Notes: a model not told the origin generated them from the sequence alone. A DNA stretch of 64,000 bases from Rhizobium sp. RCAM05350 (GCA_024426085.1 CP087974.1:186001-250000); one strand, 5' to 3'. Numbered from the stretch's first letter, positions 52,094 to 61,291 are shown. Made by a program: numbers and translations.

Positions 52094-52837
52094 TCAAAGG
52101 GCAGAGGCGGTTTCCGGCGTAGCGAAACGGATGCGAAAACGCCGGTTTTCCTTGCCCTTCTTTTCGATCTTGGCGATGTGAATGGCGCCGACTTCCTGGG
52201 TTTCGGAGACGTGCGTGCCGCCGCAGGGTTGGCTATCGACTGACGCGTTCTCGCCGATGCAGACAAGGCTGACGCGACCCAGGCCCATCGGCGGACGGAC
52301 ATTCTTGGATTTGACGATATCGGGATTCGCCGCCAGTTCCACGTCGGTGATCCACTGCAGATAGACCGGGTGATTGCCCTCGACCAGCGCCATCATCGTG
52401 GCGGTGACGGCGTCCTTGTCGATGGTTTCACTCATATCGAAATCGACGCGGCTCTCATCCTCGCCAACGGCTGCACCGGTGATCGGATATTGGCAGACGA
52501 CGGAGAGCAGGTGGCAGGCCGTATGCATGCGCATCAGCTTGTAGCGGCGCGGCCAGTCGATATGCAGCACCAGCTTTTCACCGACCAGCACAGTGGGTTG
52601 ATCGGCTGCAGGGACATGGATGATGATGTCCTTGGTATCGCCGTGGCGCGTGGTCGCAATCTCCACCCGGCTGCCGTCGGCGCGTTCGAAAAGCCGTTAT
52701 CGCCGGGCTGGCCGCCCGACGTCGCGTAAAAGCAGGTCTGATCGAGTTCGATGCCGCCGTCTTCCCTGTATTCCCGTGACGATCGCCTCCGTGGTTGAAA
52801 GGTAGAAATCGTCATGAAAAAGGGCAGTCGTTGTCAT
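52094..52837 (-). CDS. Alanyl-tRNA editing protein, AlaX type (frameshifted)
   Basis: Free-standing relative of the AlaRS editing domain that hydrolyses Ser-tRNA(Ala) or Gly-tRNA(Ala). ATG at 52837 (MTTTALFHDDFYLSTTEAIV). Frame changes near 52775 and 52700 connect CFYATSGGQPGDNGF with VEIATTRHGDTKDIIIHVP. The zinc site is HTACH together with CGGTHV at the end of the editing domain, followed by GAIHIAKIEKKGKENRRFRI. About 246 residues, the medium-length AlaX form. Only eight bases separate it from cysK. Confidence 0.88.
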
Positions 52838-52844
52838 GAGATGC

Positions 52845-53885
52845 TTATCCGGCGGGTTCGTATGGGACCGTTATGCCGGAATTCCGCGTCAGCCAGGCCG
52901 GAACAGGAAGGCCCTTGGACTTCAGAAATGCCGGGTTGAACAGTTTCGACTGATAGCGGTTACCATAGTCGCAGAGGATCGTCACGATGGTATGTCCGGG
53001 TCCCAGATCTTTTGCCATGCGAATGGCGCCGGCAATGTTGATGCCGGTCGATCCGCCGACGCAGATGCCTTCGTTTTCAATGAGATCGAACACCAGCGGC
53101 ACCGCTTCCGTATCCGGGATCTGGTAGGCGAAATCCGGTGTGAAGCCTTCGAGATTGGCGGTGATGCGCCCCTGGCCGATGCCCTCGGTGATCGATCCGC
53201 CAGCCGATTTCAACTCGCCGTTGGCATAAAAATTGTAGAGGGCTGCCCCTTCCGGATCGGCCAGGCCGATCTTGATACTGGGGTTCTTGGCTTTCAATCC
53301 AAGCGCCACGCCGGCCAGCGTGCCGCCGGAACCGACGGCGCAGATGAAGCCATCGACCTTGCCATCGGTGTCGCGCCAGATTTCCGGGGCGGTGGTTTCG
53401 ACATGGGCATCGCGGTTGGCGACATTGTCGAACTGGTTGGCCCAGATCGCGCCATTCGGTTCGGTCTTTGCCAATTGGGCGGCAAGACGGCCGGACAGTT
53501 TCACGTAATTGTTGGGGTTCTTGTAGGGAACCGCCGGGACCTCGATAAGTTCGGCGCCCAGAAGGCGCAGGGCATCCTTCTTTTCCTCGCTCTGCGTCTC
53601 GGGGATAACTATGACGGTGCGATAGCCGAGCGCCTGCGCAACCAGAGCGAGGCCGATACCGGTATTACCGGCCGTGCCCTCGACGATAACGCCGCCTGGC
53701 TTCAACTGCCCTGACTTTTCCGCCTGACGGATGATCGACAGTGCTGCACGATCCTTGACCGACTGGCCGGGATTGAGAAACTCCGCCTTGCCGAGAATGG
53801 TGCATCCCGTTGCTTCGGATGCGCCCTTGAGGCGGATCAGCGGCGTATTGCCGATGGCATCGAGAACGGAGGGCAGAACGGACAT
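52845..53885 (-). CDS. cysK: Cysteine synthase A
   Basis: Intact 346-residue O-acetylserine sulfhydrylase (PLP). PLP lysine in NPGQSVKDRAAL, PLP-phosphate loop GTAGNTGIGLALV, substrate loop GSGGTLAGVALG and late ICVGGSTGINIAGAIRMA. It makes cysteine from O-acetylserine and sulfide. It is the first gene of a four-gene operon with alaX, sseA and a GNAT. The C-terminal 20 residues are longer than in E. coli CysK, similar to rhizobial CysK2-type proteins. Confidence 0.94.
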   Translation of the reverse strand: MSVLPSVLDAIGNTPLIRLKGASEATGCTILGKAEFLNPGQSVKDRAALSIIRQAEKSGQLKPGGVIVEGTAGNTGIGLALVAQALGYRTVIVIPETQSEEKKDALRLLGAELIEVPAVPYKNPNNYVKLSGRLAAQLAKTEPNGAIWANQFDNVANRDAHVETTAPEIWRDTDGKVDGFICAVGSGGTLAGVALGLKAKNPSIKIGLADPEGAALYNFYANGELKSAGGSITEGIGQGRITANLEGFTPDFAYQIPDTEAVPLVFDLIENEGICVGGSTGINIAGAIRMAKDLGPGHTIVTILCDYGNRYQSKLFNPAFLKSKGLPVPAWLTRNSGITVPYEPAG

Positions 53886-54202
53886 AAGCGAACCTCTTGG
53901 CTGCGGGTAACTGTGTCAGGCGGACGCCTGGACTTCTGAACTTGATGATGGCCTTAACAGGGCATGTGCGACCTATTGCGGCCTTGGCGGCCATATGCAG
54001 TCAACATACCGGAATCCTGTCGTCTTTTCGTCTGGGAAGTGCGGTGAAGCAAGAAATAGTGTTTCAACTGCACGCCGTCACGGGCAAAAATTACCCGCAT
54101 GTGAACTGTGCAGTTCAAACCTGGGTGATCCATTTGTTGACCCTTGGCGTAGTGAGGCGATAATTTCCGCTGCTCGATGCAGCAAGGCAGGTTAAAAAAT
54201 CA
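53886..54202. other. Divergent intergenic region between cysK and chrR
   Basis: 317 bases. It holds the chrR promoter element at 54126-54153 and presumably the cysK promoter. No ECF sigma-factor gene or remnant is recognised here, although rpoE normally sits immediately upstream of chrR. Confidence 0.55.
54126..54153 (+). promoter_or_regulatory. Predicted ECF (sigma-E/ECF11-type) promoter of chrR
   Basis: TGATCC (54126-54131), 16 bases, then CGTAGT (54148-54153). Together this reads TGATCC-N18-TA, the published form of the Rhodobacter sigma-E consensus. The same word pair with identical spacing lies upstream of the photolyase gene. The ATG of chrR is 50 bases downstream. Confidence 0.7.
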
Positions 54203-54850
54203 ATGGCTGACGTTCAGCTCGACACGGTGGATGCCTTGATGGCACGTTATGCTGCGGGCATCCTGCCGGAGCCTGCGCGCGTGCTCGTCGAGGCCCATCT
54301 GGAAATGCAGTCCGTCAACCGACCAAGGGTCACCGACTACGAATCGTTGGCGGGCGGTATGCTTGAGAAGATGGAGCCTGTTGCGCTCAGTTCAAGAGAC
54401 GCGACTTTGAAAGCTATATTTACGGCGGACCCACTGGCCGCACCAGCCAAGGCAGCGAAACGGCCCGAAAATGCACTTTTTCCCAAGGCCATCCGTGATT
54501 TTGCAGGGCTGGAAGCAGACGAAATCCCGTGGAAGCGAAAGTTGCCGGGTTTCAAGGAATACAGCCTTGGAAAAATCGATGGCTGCGATGTCAGCTTCTT
54601 CTGGCTGAAGCCCGGACGCGTGATCCCGGCCCATACCCATGAAGGTTACGAGCTTTCTCTTGTTCTCGACGGTGCCTTCAACGATACGCGCGGGCGTTTT
54701 GCCAAAGGTGACATATCGGTGGCGGACGAAAGCATCGACCACCGGCCCGTGGCAGAGGCGGAATGTCCATGCATCGGCTTTGCCGTCTCCCAGGCGCCGG
54801 TCAAGCTGACCGGTTCGTGGAGACAATTGCTTGGCGACATGATCGGTTGA
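54203..54850 (+). CDS. chrR: ChrR-type cupin anti-sigma factor
   Basis: Intact 215-residue protein. The N-terminal anti-sigma domain (about 1-85) has LMARYAAGILPEPARVLVEAHL and EMQSVNRPRVTDYESLAGG. The C-terminal cupin (about 105-200) has HTHEGYELSLVLDGAF and HRPVAE. In Rhodobacter ChrR holds sigma-E inactive until singlet oxygen is sensed. Here the CxxC that normally follows the domain's second His is absent (HLEMQSVNR in its place) and the first His of the ASD is also not seen, so zinc binding there is doubtful. The cupin His/Glu ligands are conserved. No sigma gene adjoins it. Confidence 0.88.
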   Translation: MADVQLDTVDALMARYAAGILPEPARVLVEAHLEMQSVNRPRVTDYESLAGGMLEKMEPVALSSRDATLKAIFTADPLAAPAKAAKRPENALFPKAIRDFAGLEADEIPWKRKLPGFKEYSLGKIDGCDVSFFWLKPGRVIPAHTHEGYELSLVLDGAFNDTRGRFAKGDISVADESIDHRPVAEAECPCIGFAVSQAPVKLTGSWRQLLGDMIG

Positions 54851-54911
54851 CGTTCTGCCGAACAATGGCCCGAATGCGGGAACAAACTCCATTTCAATGC
54901 GTATTGTTTGG

Positions 54912-54939
54912 TGATCCCGGTTTCCGGGGTCCGCGATGG
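54912..54939 (+). promoter_or_regulatory. Weak ECF11-type promoter match upstream of the SDR gene
   Basis: TGATCC (54912-54917), 16 bases, then CGATGG (54934-54939). It matches the chrR and photolyase promoters in the -35 element and spacing but not fully in the -10. If one T had been lost (CGTATGG) it would fit. ATG of the SDR is 21 bases downstream. Confidence 0.4.
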
Positions 54940-54959
54940 AGCAGCGAAAGGAAACCCCC

Positions 54960-55800
54960 ATGACCGATTTTGTCGCGCGTCCCGAGATGGGTCTGGCCTG
55001 GGTCACGGGGGCGAGTTCGGGCATCGGCCGTGCCCTGGCGCTGCGGCTGGTCAAGGATGGGTTCAACGTTGTCGTGACGGCGCGCGATCACGCAAAACTC
55101 GTCAAACTTCAGCATGAAGCCCCCGGTCCCGGCAAGATCATCGTGCTCGACGGTGACGTCACTGACCCGCGGGACATGGAGCGGATTCTTGCTGCTATCG
55201 AATATGAACACGGATCGATGGTGCTCGCGGTTCTCAATGCCGGCGTCTACATTCCTGTTCACGGTGAGGATATGCACCGTGAGGATTTCGAAAAGACTTT
55301 TGCAGTCAACCTGCATGGAACGGTCAACTGTCTATTGCCGGCGGTGCGTCATATGAAGGCGAGGGGGCATGGCCAGATCGCCATCGTCTCTTCCGTTACC
55401 GGATATGGCGGCCTGCCGACAAGTGCGGCCTATGGGGCCACCAAGGCAGCGCTGATCAATATGGCTGAAAGCCTGAAATTCGATCTCGACAAGGCCGGTA
55501 TCCGCCTGCAGATCATCAATCCCGGCTTCGTCGAAACGGCAGCGACGGAAAAGAACGAATTTCCCATGCCTGCGCTCGTCAGCGGAGGTGGCGGCGGATC
55601 GCATTGCACAAGGCCTGAAATCCAGCGGCTTCGAGATCTCTTTTCCAAAGCGCTTCACCTACGCGATGAAGGTGCTCAACCTCGTGCCCTACGGTGTCTA
55701 TTTCTGGCTGGTCAACAGGGCAACGGGCTGGAAAACGCGGCCGCTCGTTACCGAGGGGCATGCCGTCGACGTGCTCGAGCGGGATCCTCAGGCGGTGTGA
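54960..55800 (+). CDS. SDR-family oxidoreductase of the ChrR cluster (frameshifted)
   Basis: About 279 residues. NAD(P) motif VTGASSGIGRALAL, LDGDVTDP, NAGVYIP, catalytic SSVTGYGG and YGATK, and IINPGFVET. Near 55580-55590 a frame change gives VAADRIAQGLKSSGFEISF with a C-terminal hydrophobic segment (FTYAMKVLNLVPYGVYFWL) that suggests membrane association, as in short-chain dehydrogenases that act on lipids. ATG at 54960 follows agcgaaaggaaa. It lies about 110 bases after chrR and shares a promoter-like element, so it is a candidate member of the ChrR regulon. Confidence 0.85.
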
Positions 55801-56114
55801 AGGACGATCACTGCGCCGAAGACAAGAGTAAGCCCCACCCAGCCGATCGGCTTCAACTTCTGGCCGAAAAGAATGCGTGCCGAGATCGCAGTGCCGAAAA
55901 TGCCGGTCGCCCCGAGAATGGCATAAGCGATCGCCAGTTCCATGCCCCTGACCGCCTCCACCAGCAACGCGAACGCCGCCAGTACCAGTAGAATGGACAG
56001 GATGCCCCAGCCGCGACGGGCAAAGCCGTTGGACTTGGTCGAGGCGAGATTGGCCGCGACATCCAGGATGCCGGCCAGAACGGCGAAGAGGAAATAGATG
56101 TTAGGCGAGGTCAT
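55788..56114 (-). CDS. mdtI: Small multidrug-resistance/spermidine-export subunit, MdtI type
   Basis: Intact 108-residue SMR-family protein with four helices, each with the expected Gly/Pro motifs: FLFAVLAGILDVAANLAS, LLVLAAFALLVEAV, AYAILGATGIFGTAISARIL and WVGLTLVFGAVIVL. The conserved acidic residue of the first helix is Asp in GILDVAAN. It overlaps the mdtJ stop by 14 bases. It pairs with MdtJ as a heterodimeric exporter. It is convergent with the SDR (13-base overlap). Confidence 0.88.
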   Translation of the reverse strand: MTSPNIYFLFAVLAGILDVAANLASTKSNGFARRGWGILSILLVLAAFALLVEAVRGMELAIAYAILGATGIFGTAISARILFGQKLKPIGWVGLTLVFGAVIVLHTA

Positions 56115-56457
56115 CGGCGACCTCCTCGTCTTCGTGTACTTCGCCGGCATTGACGAGGATGATACCGCCCACCGCCATCATCAGCCCGATCATCTCCTGA
56201 TAGTTCAGCACATGATTGAAAACGAACACCGAGACCAGTGTGATCAGCGCGATGCCGGACCCTTCCCAGATGGCATAGGCGACACCCACCGAGATTTTCT
56301 TCACCGCCTTGGCAAGGAAGACGTAGGAGAGGGCGATCGACACATACATGACGGCATAGCCCCAGACGCCGTCGCCCGATGATGCTGCCTTCATGACTGT
56401 CAGGCCGATGACCTCGGTCGCAATGGCGAGCACCAGAAAAATCCATGCAAGACGCAC
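56101..56457 (-). CDS. mdtJ: Small multidrug-resistance/spermidine-export subunit, MdtJ type
   Basis: Intact 118-residue SMR-family partner of MdtI. GTG start at 56457 gives MRLAWIFLVLAIATEVIGLTV with the conserved Glu of helix 1 (ATEVIG); VKKISVGVAYAIWEGSGIAL is the family signature. The C-terminal tail is acidic (HEDEEVADDLA). Ribosome site gaaggtgac. MdtJI in E. coli exports spermidine; substrate here is unproven. Confidence 0.9.
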   Translation of the reverse strand: MRLAWIFLVLAIATEVIGLTVMKAASSGDGVWGYAVMYVSIALSYVFLAKAVKKISVGVAYAIWEGSGIALITLVSVFVFNHVLNYQEMIGLMMAVGGIILVNAGEVHEDEEVADDLA

Positions 56458-56610
56458 GTCGTCACCTTCGAAAGGGATGGTTGAAAAGCTGCCGCCTGCA
56501 TAAGCGTCTCGACAGCGGCGGTAAAGCCGCGACGACAACTTTGTTGCTGAATGGAGGCTTGCAGCATCCGGCAGATGATCTGCGTCTGGACGGTGCCGCT
56601 GGTTACGGGC

Positions 56611-57865
56611 TCATTCATAGACGATCTGTCGGACGTCGATGTTCTTGGCACGGAAACCGGCTTCGCAATAGAACAGGTAGAATTCCCACAAGCGTTTGAA
56701 GCGAGTATCGAAACCGAGCGGCTCGACCTTGTCCCAGACACTCCAGAAGCGTTCGCGCCATTCGGCGAGGGTGCGGGCATAGTCGAGCCCGAAGCCGGAA
56801 ATCGCCGCTGATCTTCAAACCCACCTTGCGGCCGAGATCGATCAGATGTTGCGGGGTGGGCAGCATGCCGCCGGGAAAGACATATTTCTGGATGAAATCC
56901 GGATTGGCGCGGTATTCCCGATAGGCTTCCGGCTTGATGGTAATGATCTGCAATCCGGCCTTGCCGCCGGGCTTCAGGCAGCGCTGCAATTGGGAAAAAT
57001 AGGCCGGCCAATATTTTTCGCCGACGGCCTCGAACATCTCGATGGAGACGATCCGGTCGTAGAGCCCGGTTTCGTCGTGATAATCCTGGAATTTGATCTC
57101 GACCTTGTCGGACAGGCCCGCGTTCTTCATCCGCTCATTGGCAAAGGCGAGCTGCTCACGACTGATCGTCAAACCGGTGACCTTACAGCCGATTTCGCGT
57201 GCTGCATACTCGGCAAACCCACCCCAGCCGCAGCCGATTTCGAGAACATGGTGGCTGGACGTAATACTCGCCGATTCCGCCAGCGCCTTGTACTTGGCGC
57301 GCTGGGCAGATTGCAGATCGTTGGCGCCGGTCGAATAGAGGGCTGACGAATAGGTCATCGTCGGATCGAGCCATTGCTTGTAAAAGGCGTTGCCGAGATC
57401 ATAATGGGCGGAAATGTTCTTCTTAGAGCCGGATTTCGTATTGGCGTTCATCCAATGGCGGAACTTTTCCACCAGCCGCAGCACGCCGCGCGCACCATTG
57501 GAATAATTCCGGCCAACATCGGTGTTGACGAGAAACAGTTCCAGGAATGCGCCGACGTCCGGGCTGTCCCAATCGCCGTCCATATAGCTTTCGGCAACGG
57601 CGATCGTGCCACCCGTTAGCGCACGCTGCAGCAGGTTCCAGTTATGAAGCGTAATGGAGGCAACGGGTCCGTGGGCCTTGCCCTTGACCACCACGGTGCG
57701 GTTGTCGGGCAATGTCATCTTCAGACAGCCGGCCTGCATGTGAACGAGGCCACGCAGAACCATCTGCGCTTTTGCGGGTAGACCTTTGATAATCCACGAC
57801 AAATTCTCGGTGGAAAGACGCTCGCCGTCTTTCGGATCACAATAACCGGTGCCTGCTGTACCCAT
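56611..57865 (-). CDS. cfa: Cyclopropane-fatty-acyl-phospholipid-synthase family methyltransferase (frameshifted)
   Basis: About 417 residues, SAM-dependent methylation of membrane phospholipid acyl double bonds. N-terminal lipid-binding part (WNLLQRALTGGTIAVAESYMDGDW, HYDLGNAFYKQWLD), SAM motif VLEIGCGWGGFAEYAAREIG, and FEAVGEKYWPAYFSQLQRCL with GLQIITI. Near 56800 an extra C (ttccggc for ttcggc) shifts the frame; correction restores GFGLDYARTLAEWRERFW and a stop at 56611-56613. It follows DUF1365 by 43 bases in the order photolyase, FAD oxidoreductase, DUF1365, methyltransferase. In Rhodobacter a cfa-like gene of this position belongs to the sigma-E regulon. Confidence 0.9.
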
Positions 57866-57908
57866 TCGACAGATCCTCAGCAATCATTGCTCGCGACACA
57901 AAATAACC

Positions 57909-58786
57909 TCATTCCGCCGGACCTCCAACCTGAGATTTATCGGAAAATCCGTGTGCTACTCTACGACCATCCCTCCAGGTACTCGTCGCTTCGGGGGCCT
58001 GTGGCCGTGAAACGGGGTGGACGCCTTTGATCCAGAGCTTCAATGCCTCCCAGTGAATCCCCGCGACGATCTTGAGTGTAAGATGCGGAATGCGGGCAAC
58101 AAGACGCAAAATCTTGCCTGTATTCAGGGGCACCTGAACGCCGGAGAACGTTGCGGAGAGTAGCGGGCCGTCTTTCTCGGTCTCCAGGATGCGCCAGCGG
58201 ATTTCGTCCCCGGCGGCAGCATGCGGAACCAGTAGCGCATCGCCATCGGGATGAATGGCGAGACGTGAAAGAGCTTGTCGCATTGCTGGCGGATGCCGGC
58301 ATCCGACACGTCGTCCGGCTCGATCGGGCAGACATAGGTGTGGCGTTCGCCGAACGTGTTGCGGACCTCGTAAATGATCGCATTCAACGCGCCGTCTTGG
58401 CCATAGGCGTAGTAGACGGCCAGGGGGTTGAACACGAGGCCAAGAATGCGCGGATAGCAGACCAGCAGAACACGCGCCGGCCGTATCCGCATGCCGGTTT
58501 CCAGCAGCAGCGTATCGACATAGCTGCGTAGCGACACCGCACTACCACCCGTATGATCCTTCTCGTAAAACGACAGAAGATTGCGGCGATTGACCGAGAA
58601 AACCTTACTTAACCGCTCCGCCTCGTCCAACCTATCAAGATCGATCATCAGGGAGAATACGTCATAGGTGAACCGGTGGCCGACCGGTTTCATCCGCTGA
58701 TGCATGACTTGGCCGGCATAAAGCACAGCCGCCGCCTGTGGAGGCGCGCCGTTCTTCGTCATGTCCGATCCGGATGATGCGCGCAT
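57909..58786 (-). CDS. DUF1365 domain-containing protein (frameshifted)
   Basis: About 292 residues after correction. DUF1365 signatures: VLYAGQVMHQRMKPVGHRFTYDVF, LGLVFNPLAVYYAYGQDG, IIYEVRNTFGERHTYVCP and KLFHVSPFIPM. Near 58250 a frame change leads to RLAIHPDGDALLVPHAAAG. Its ATG directly abuts the FAD-oxidoreductase stop. The fused or adjacent occurrence of DUF1365 with a flavin amine oxidoreductase and a CFA-like methyltransferase is conserved in many Proteobacteria and suggests a shared role in fatty-acid modification. Confidence 0.88.
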
Positions 58787-60050
58787 CTATTCTGCCGCCT
58801 CCTTGAACACCGATGACATTTGCCGGCGCCAGGGGATGATCCCGCCGAGAGCTTCTGCTGCAGCAAGCCCCGACGCCAGGCCGTCTTCATGAAAACCGTA
58901 TCCGGTCCAGGCGCCGGCAAAGAATGTATCGTTGTTGCCCTGGATAGCCTTCAGCGCGCTGCGCGGCCATGGAGCCGGCGTCGAACTGCGGGTGATCGTA
59001 GGAAAATTCCGCAAACACGCTACCGGGCGCCGGTTCGCGCTCCGGGTTCAGCGTCACGAAGAGCGGGTGTTCCGGTGCGATCCCCTGCAGTCGATTCATC
59101 CAGTAGCTGACGGCGACGCCCTGCGAACCGCAGGGTTTGGTCGAGCGCAGGTAATTCCATGAAGCCCAGACCTTTTTCCGCTTCGGCATCAATGCGGTAT
59201 CGCGATGCAGGATGACCCGGTTGGCGTGATAGGGCACGGCTGCCAGCACCGCGCGTTCCTGCGGCGTCGCATCGCAGAGCATGGCCAGGGCCTGGTTGCT
59301 GTGGGCTGCGATGATCACCTTGTCGAAGACTTTCGTCACGCCGTGTGCATCGACGACGATGATCCTGCCGTCTTCGCGCCGGATCGATTTCACCCCTGCA
59401 GCCGAGCCGGATCCGGTCGCCGAGTGGGCGCAGAAGCTTTTGTAGATAATTGCGGCTACCACCGGTCACGGTGCGCCAGGGATGCGGCCTGGAATAGATC
59501 AGCCGGTGATTGTCGAAGAACTGGATGAAATTCTCGGCTGGAAAATCCAGCATTCTGGCAGTCGGCGACGACCAGATCGCTGCGGCCATCGGCGCCAGGT
59601 AGTTGTTGGTGAACCCCGGCGAAAAGCCGCGCCAGTTTAGATAATCGCCGATCGACATGGCCTCAAGCCGGCCAGCGCTGCGATCTTCCAGGCAGATCCG
59701 GTTGAACCGCAGGATTTCGCGCAGCATCATCAGGAAGGAAGGCCGGACGAGATTGCGCTTCTGGGCAAAGACGGTGGCCAGATTGTCGCCGCTCCATTCC
59801 AGCCGTCCCTGATCGAGCGACACCGAAAAGCTCATGTCGCTCTTGTGCGTCGTGACGTGCAGTTCGGCAAACAGAGCCGTTAGGTTTGGATAATTGGCCT
59901 CGTTATAGACGATGAAACCGGTATCGACCGAAATCGGCGTGCCATCATAGTCGATATCGACCGTCGCCGTATGGCCGCCGGGGCGATCATCCTTTTCGTA
60001 GAGCGTTACATCGTGGACGGGATCGAGTGCCCAGGCGGCGCCACTGCCGG
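58787..60050 (-). CDS. FAD-dependent oxidoreductase lacking its N-terminal dinucleotide motif (fused downstream of photolyase; frameshifted)
   Basis: Flavin amine oxidoreductase-like protein that normally partners DUF1365 and the CFA-like enzyme. The part present starts AAWALDPVHDVTLYEKDDRPGG (second half of the first Rossmann motif) and runs through TGFIVYNEANYPNL, SDMSFSVSLDQG and MAAAIWSSP to the C-terminal FAD motif FFAGAWTGYGFHEDGLASG. Missing are about 20 N-terminal residues with the GxGxxG loop, which have been replaced by the photolyase fragment. Frame changes lie near 59430 and 58990. Read on the minus strand, the join is W-V-A-G-S-G-A-A-W-A. Without the dinucleotide motif FAD binding is doubtful unless the fusion is an assembly artefact. 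Confidence 0.85.
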
Positions 60051-61233
60051 CCACCCACTGCCAGCTGGCGGCGTTGGAGGCGGGATCCGCATCCACCAGC
60101 GTATCACGGAACCAGGCTTCGCCCCGGCGCCAGTCGATCAGAAGGTCCTTGATCAGGAAGGATGCGACGATCATGCGGACGCGGTTGTGCATCGTGCCGT
60201 GCCGCCACAACTGCCGCATTCCGGCATCAACGATCGGATAGCCGGTTTCGCCCTTCGTCCAGCACTTGAAGTTGTCGTCGCTTCCGGTCCAGGCGAAAGC
60301 GTCATATTTCCGGTTGAGATTTTCCGTCGGCAAATTCGGGTTGTGGAAGAGCAGATGGTAGGAGAAATCGCGCCAGACAAGTTCCTTGCGAAAGGTGATC
60401 ACGTCGTCGGCCGGAACATTTTTCAGTTTGCGGGTGGCATGCCAGATGTGGGCAGGGGAGATCTCCCCCATGGCCAGATGCGGCGAGAGCCTTGATGTGC
60501 CATCCGTGGTGGCCGGCAGATCGCGCCTGGTCTTGTAACCGGAAAGATCGTCTTCGACGAATGCTTCCAGCCTTTCGAGTGCCGCTGCCTCGCCGGGCGT
60601 CCAGATTTCGGAAAACGTCTGTGCCCAATCCGGAGCGGTCGGCAAAAGCGCCCAGGAGACCAGATCATCGCTACGGGGCCAGGTGGCTGGAGAAACCAGC
60701 GCGTTCGGCCGGTCGAGTGGCGGATCCGGCTCGCCGGATGCCTCCAGTGCGCGCCAAAACGGCGTGTAGACACGGTAGGGCGTGCCAGAGCCCGTCTTTA
60801 ACCGTGTGGGTTCGTGGAGAAGCTGTCCGGCAAAACTTTTGACGGTTATTCCATCGGCACCCAACTTGTCTTTCAAGGGGCCGTCGACGGCAATGCCATT
60901 CGGGTCATAGTGGCGGTTCCAATAGACCGCTGATGCGCCCGTTTCGGCAACCAGACCGGTCAGCGCGCCATCCGGTTCTCCGCTGCGCAGGATAAGCCGG
61001 CTTCCGAGGTCGCCGAGCGCCTGTTTCAGACCCTTTAGCGAATGATGCAGCCACCAGGCCTGTGCAGCGCCGAGCGGCCCGTTGCCGTGCTGCGAAGGTT
61101 CGTGGATATAGACAGGAATGATATCGCGGCCGGTTTGGGCCGCGGCGTGAAGCGCATGATTGTCGTCCAGCCGCAGGTCCTTGCGAAACCAGACGATGAT
61201 GGGGCCTTCGTGGGAAGCGTCGTTGTTTTTCAT
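60040..61233 (-). CDS. phr: Deoxyribodipyrimidine photolyase, truncated and fused in frame to the FAD oxidoreductase
   Basis: Light-driven repair of UV pyrimidine dimers. The N-terminal antenna domain (from MKNNDASHEGPIIVWFRKDLRLDDN) and most of the FAD/DNA domain (WRRGEAWFRDTLVDADPASNAASWQW, MRQLWRHGTMHNRVRM) are present to about residue 398. Normal photolyases continue VAGSGADAAPYFRIFNP for 80-90 more residues; here the sequence leaves the family at VAGSGA and continues as the oxidoreductase. The FAD-contacting D-x-D of DADPASN is present. A promoter-like element TGATCC-N16-CGTAGA lies upstream. Confidence 0.9.
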
Positions 61234-61263
61234 TTTCGTCCACGCATCGTATCTACGTAATAA

Positions 61264-61291
61264 TCTACGCAGATACGGATGCGGCGGATCA
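61264..61291 (-). promoter_or_regulatory. Predicted ECF (sigma-E/ECF11-type) promoter of the photolyase operon
   Basis: Read on the minus strand: TGATCC (61291-61286), 16 bases, CGTAGA (61269-61264). Spacing and words equal those before chrR. The photolyase ATG lies 30 bases downstream of the -10. Confidence 0.7.

Noticed and set aside
54120-54202. A remnant of an rpoE gene before chrR
   Set aside because: Only a few codons ending SKAG and a stop could be read, which is too little to tell from chance.
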